Source: Bradyrhizobium sp. CB1650 (GTDB lineage: Bacteria; Pseudomonadota; Alphaproteobacteria; Rhizobiales; Xanthobacteraceae). Taken from it: 64,000 bases of DNA. The position numbers and the translations under genes were made by a program. The DNA lies in NCBI RefSeq assembly GCF_029761915.1, contig NZ_CP121695.1:2881501-2945500 (forward strand), in the 5' to 3' direction. The notes under the pieces were generated by a model, which did not search any database, was not told the DNA's origin, and worked only from the letters and a program-made list of their open reading frames with translations. Below, one piece after another: positions 63,910 to 64,000 of the stretch; position 1 is the stretch's first letter, and the number at the start of each line of letters is the position of its first letter.

Positions 63910-64000
63910 ATGTCGACCTACCGCCTGAAAAATCTGTTGTCGCCGCGCTCCGTGGCGCTCGTCGGAGCGAGTCCCCGTCGGGCGTCCGTCGGGCGTGCCA
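63910..64000 (+). CDS. CoA-binding/acetate-CoA ligase-type protein, 3'-partial
   Basis: Only the first 30 codons are in the window: STYRLKNLLSPRSVALVGAS, then PRRASVGRA. The LLSPRSVALVGAS opening is the start of the CoA-binding Rossmann domain of ADP-forming acyl-CoA synthetases and related GNAT-linked acetyltransferases. The gene continues past 64000. Confidence 0.75.
   Translation, partial: MSTYRLKNLLSPRSVALVGASPRRASVGRA

Noticed and set aside
1..64000. CRISPR arrays
   Set aside because: No regularly spaced short direct repeats were found; the recurrent repeats are dispersed, long and irregularly spaced.

Overview
The window is high-GC alphaproteobacterial DNA, most likely from Bradyrhizobium or a close relative (Nitrobacteraceae). 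Supporting signs are several FixK/FNR-type TTGA-N6-TCAA boxes, a FixK-like regulator, a NepR-like anti-sigma protein, a DUF3551-type secreted protein, cyclase-TPR proteins, and many small secreted proteins of the type common in soil rhizobia. It reads as accessory DNA: insertion sequences, group II introns, duplicated pseudogenes and dispersed repeats interleaved with metabolic and signalling genes. No tRNA, rRNA or CRISPR array was recognised.

Layout. 0-2 kb: the 3' part of a group II intron inside an IS110 transposase gene. 2.3-5 kb: a secreted protein, a TPR protein and a broken tyrosine recombinase. 5-12 kb: small genes, a lytic transglycosylase, receiver proteins and a dodecin. 12-14.8 kb: two decayed IS110/IS1111 elements. 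14.9-16.8 kb: a Tat-exported amidohydrolase pseudogene, duplicated at 33.2-35.1 kb. 17-25 kb: a beta-lactamase-fold hydrolase, a saccharopine-dehydrogenase-like reductase, protein-isoaspartate methyltransferase, an amidase and a membrane adenylate/guanylate cyclase. 25.4-28.2 kb: an intact tyrosine recombinase and a frameshifted IS1182 element. 28.3-33.2 kb: a quinone-oxidoreductase-like protein, a Crp/Fnr regulator, a cyclase-TPR protein and a DUF3551 protein. 35-37 kb: a FixK-like regulator with FixK-boxed small genes on both sides. 37.1-41.8 kb: an IS110 element split by a complete group II intron, then another IS110. 42-52.5 kb: small secreted proteins, a transglycosylase, NepR-like and cyclic-nucleotide-binding proteins, a second cyclase-TPR protein and five near-identical repeats. 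52.8-57.3 kb: two IS1182-family elements. 57.4-64 kb: a group that looks like a low-oxygen/stress set, with a DoxX protein, CHAD protein, APH/AAA protein, universal stress protein and the start of a CoA-ligase-type protein, with three FixK boxes.

Two themes stand out. First, nested mobility: near-identical group II introns sit at the same site in two different IS110 transposases, and exact splicing rebuilds one transposase frame. Two IS1182 elements sit at the same GACC position of a dispersed intergenic repeat. The IS110 copies have strongly structured non-coding flanks that could be bridge RNAs. Second, oxygen and cyclic-nucleotide signalling: a FixK-like regulator, up to six FixK boxes (one weak), three class III cyclases, a Crp/Fnr protein and a membrane cyclic-nucleotide-binding protein. 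Functions are inferred from sequence reading alone; no database search was run.
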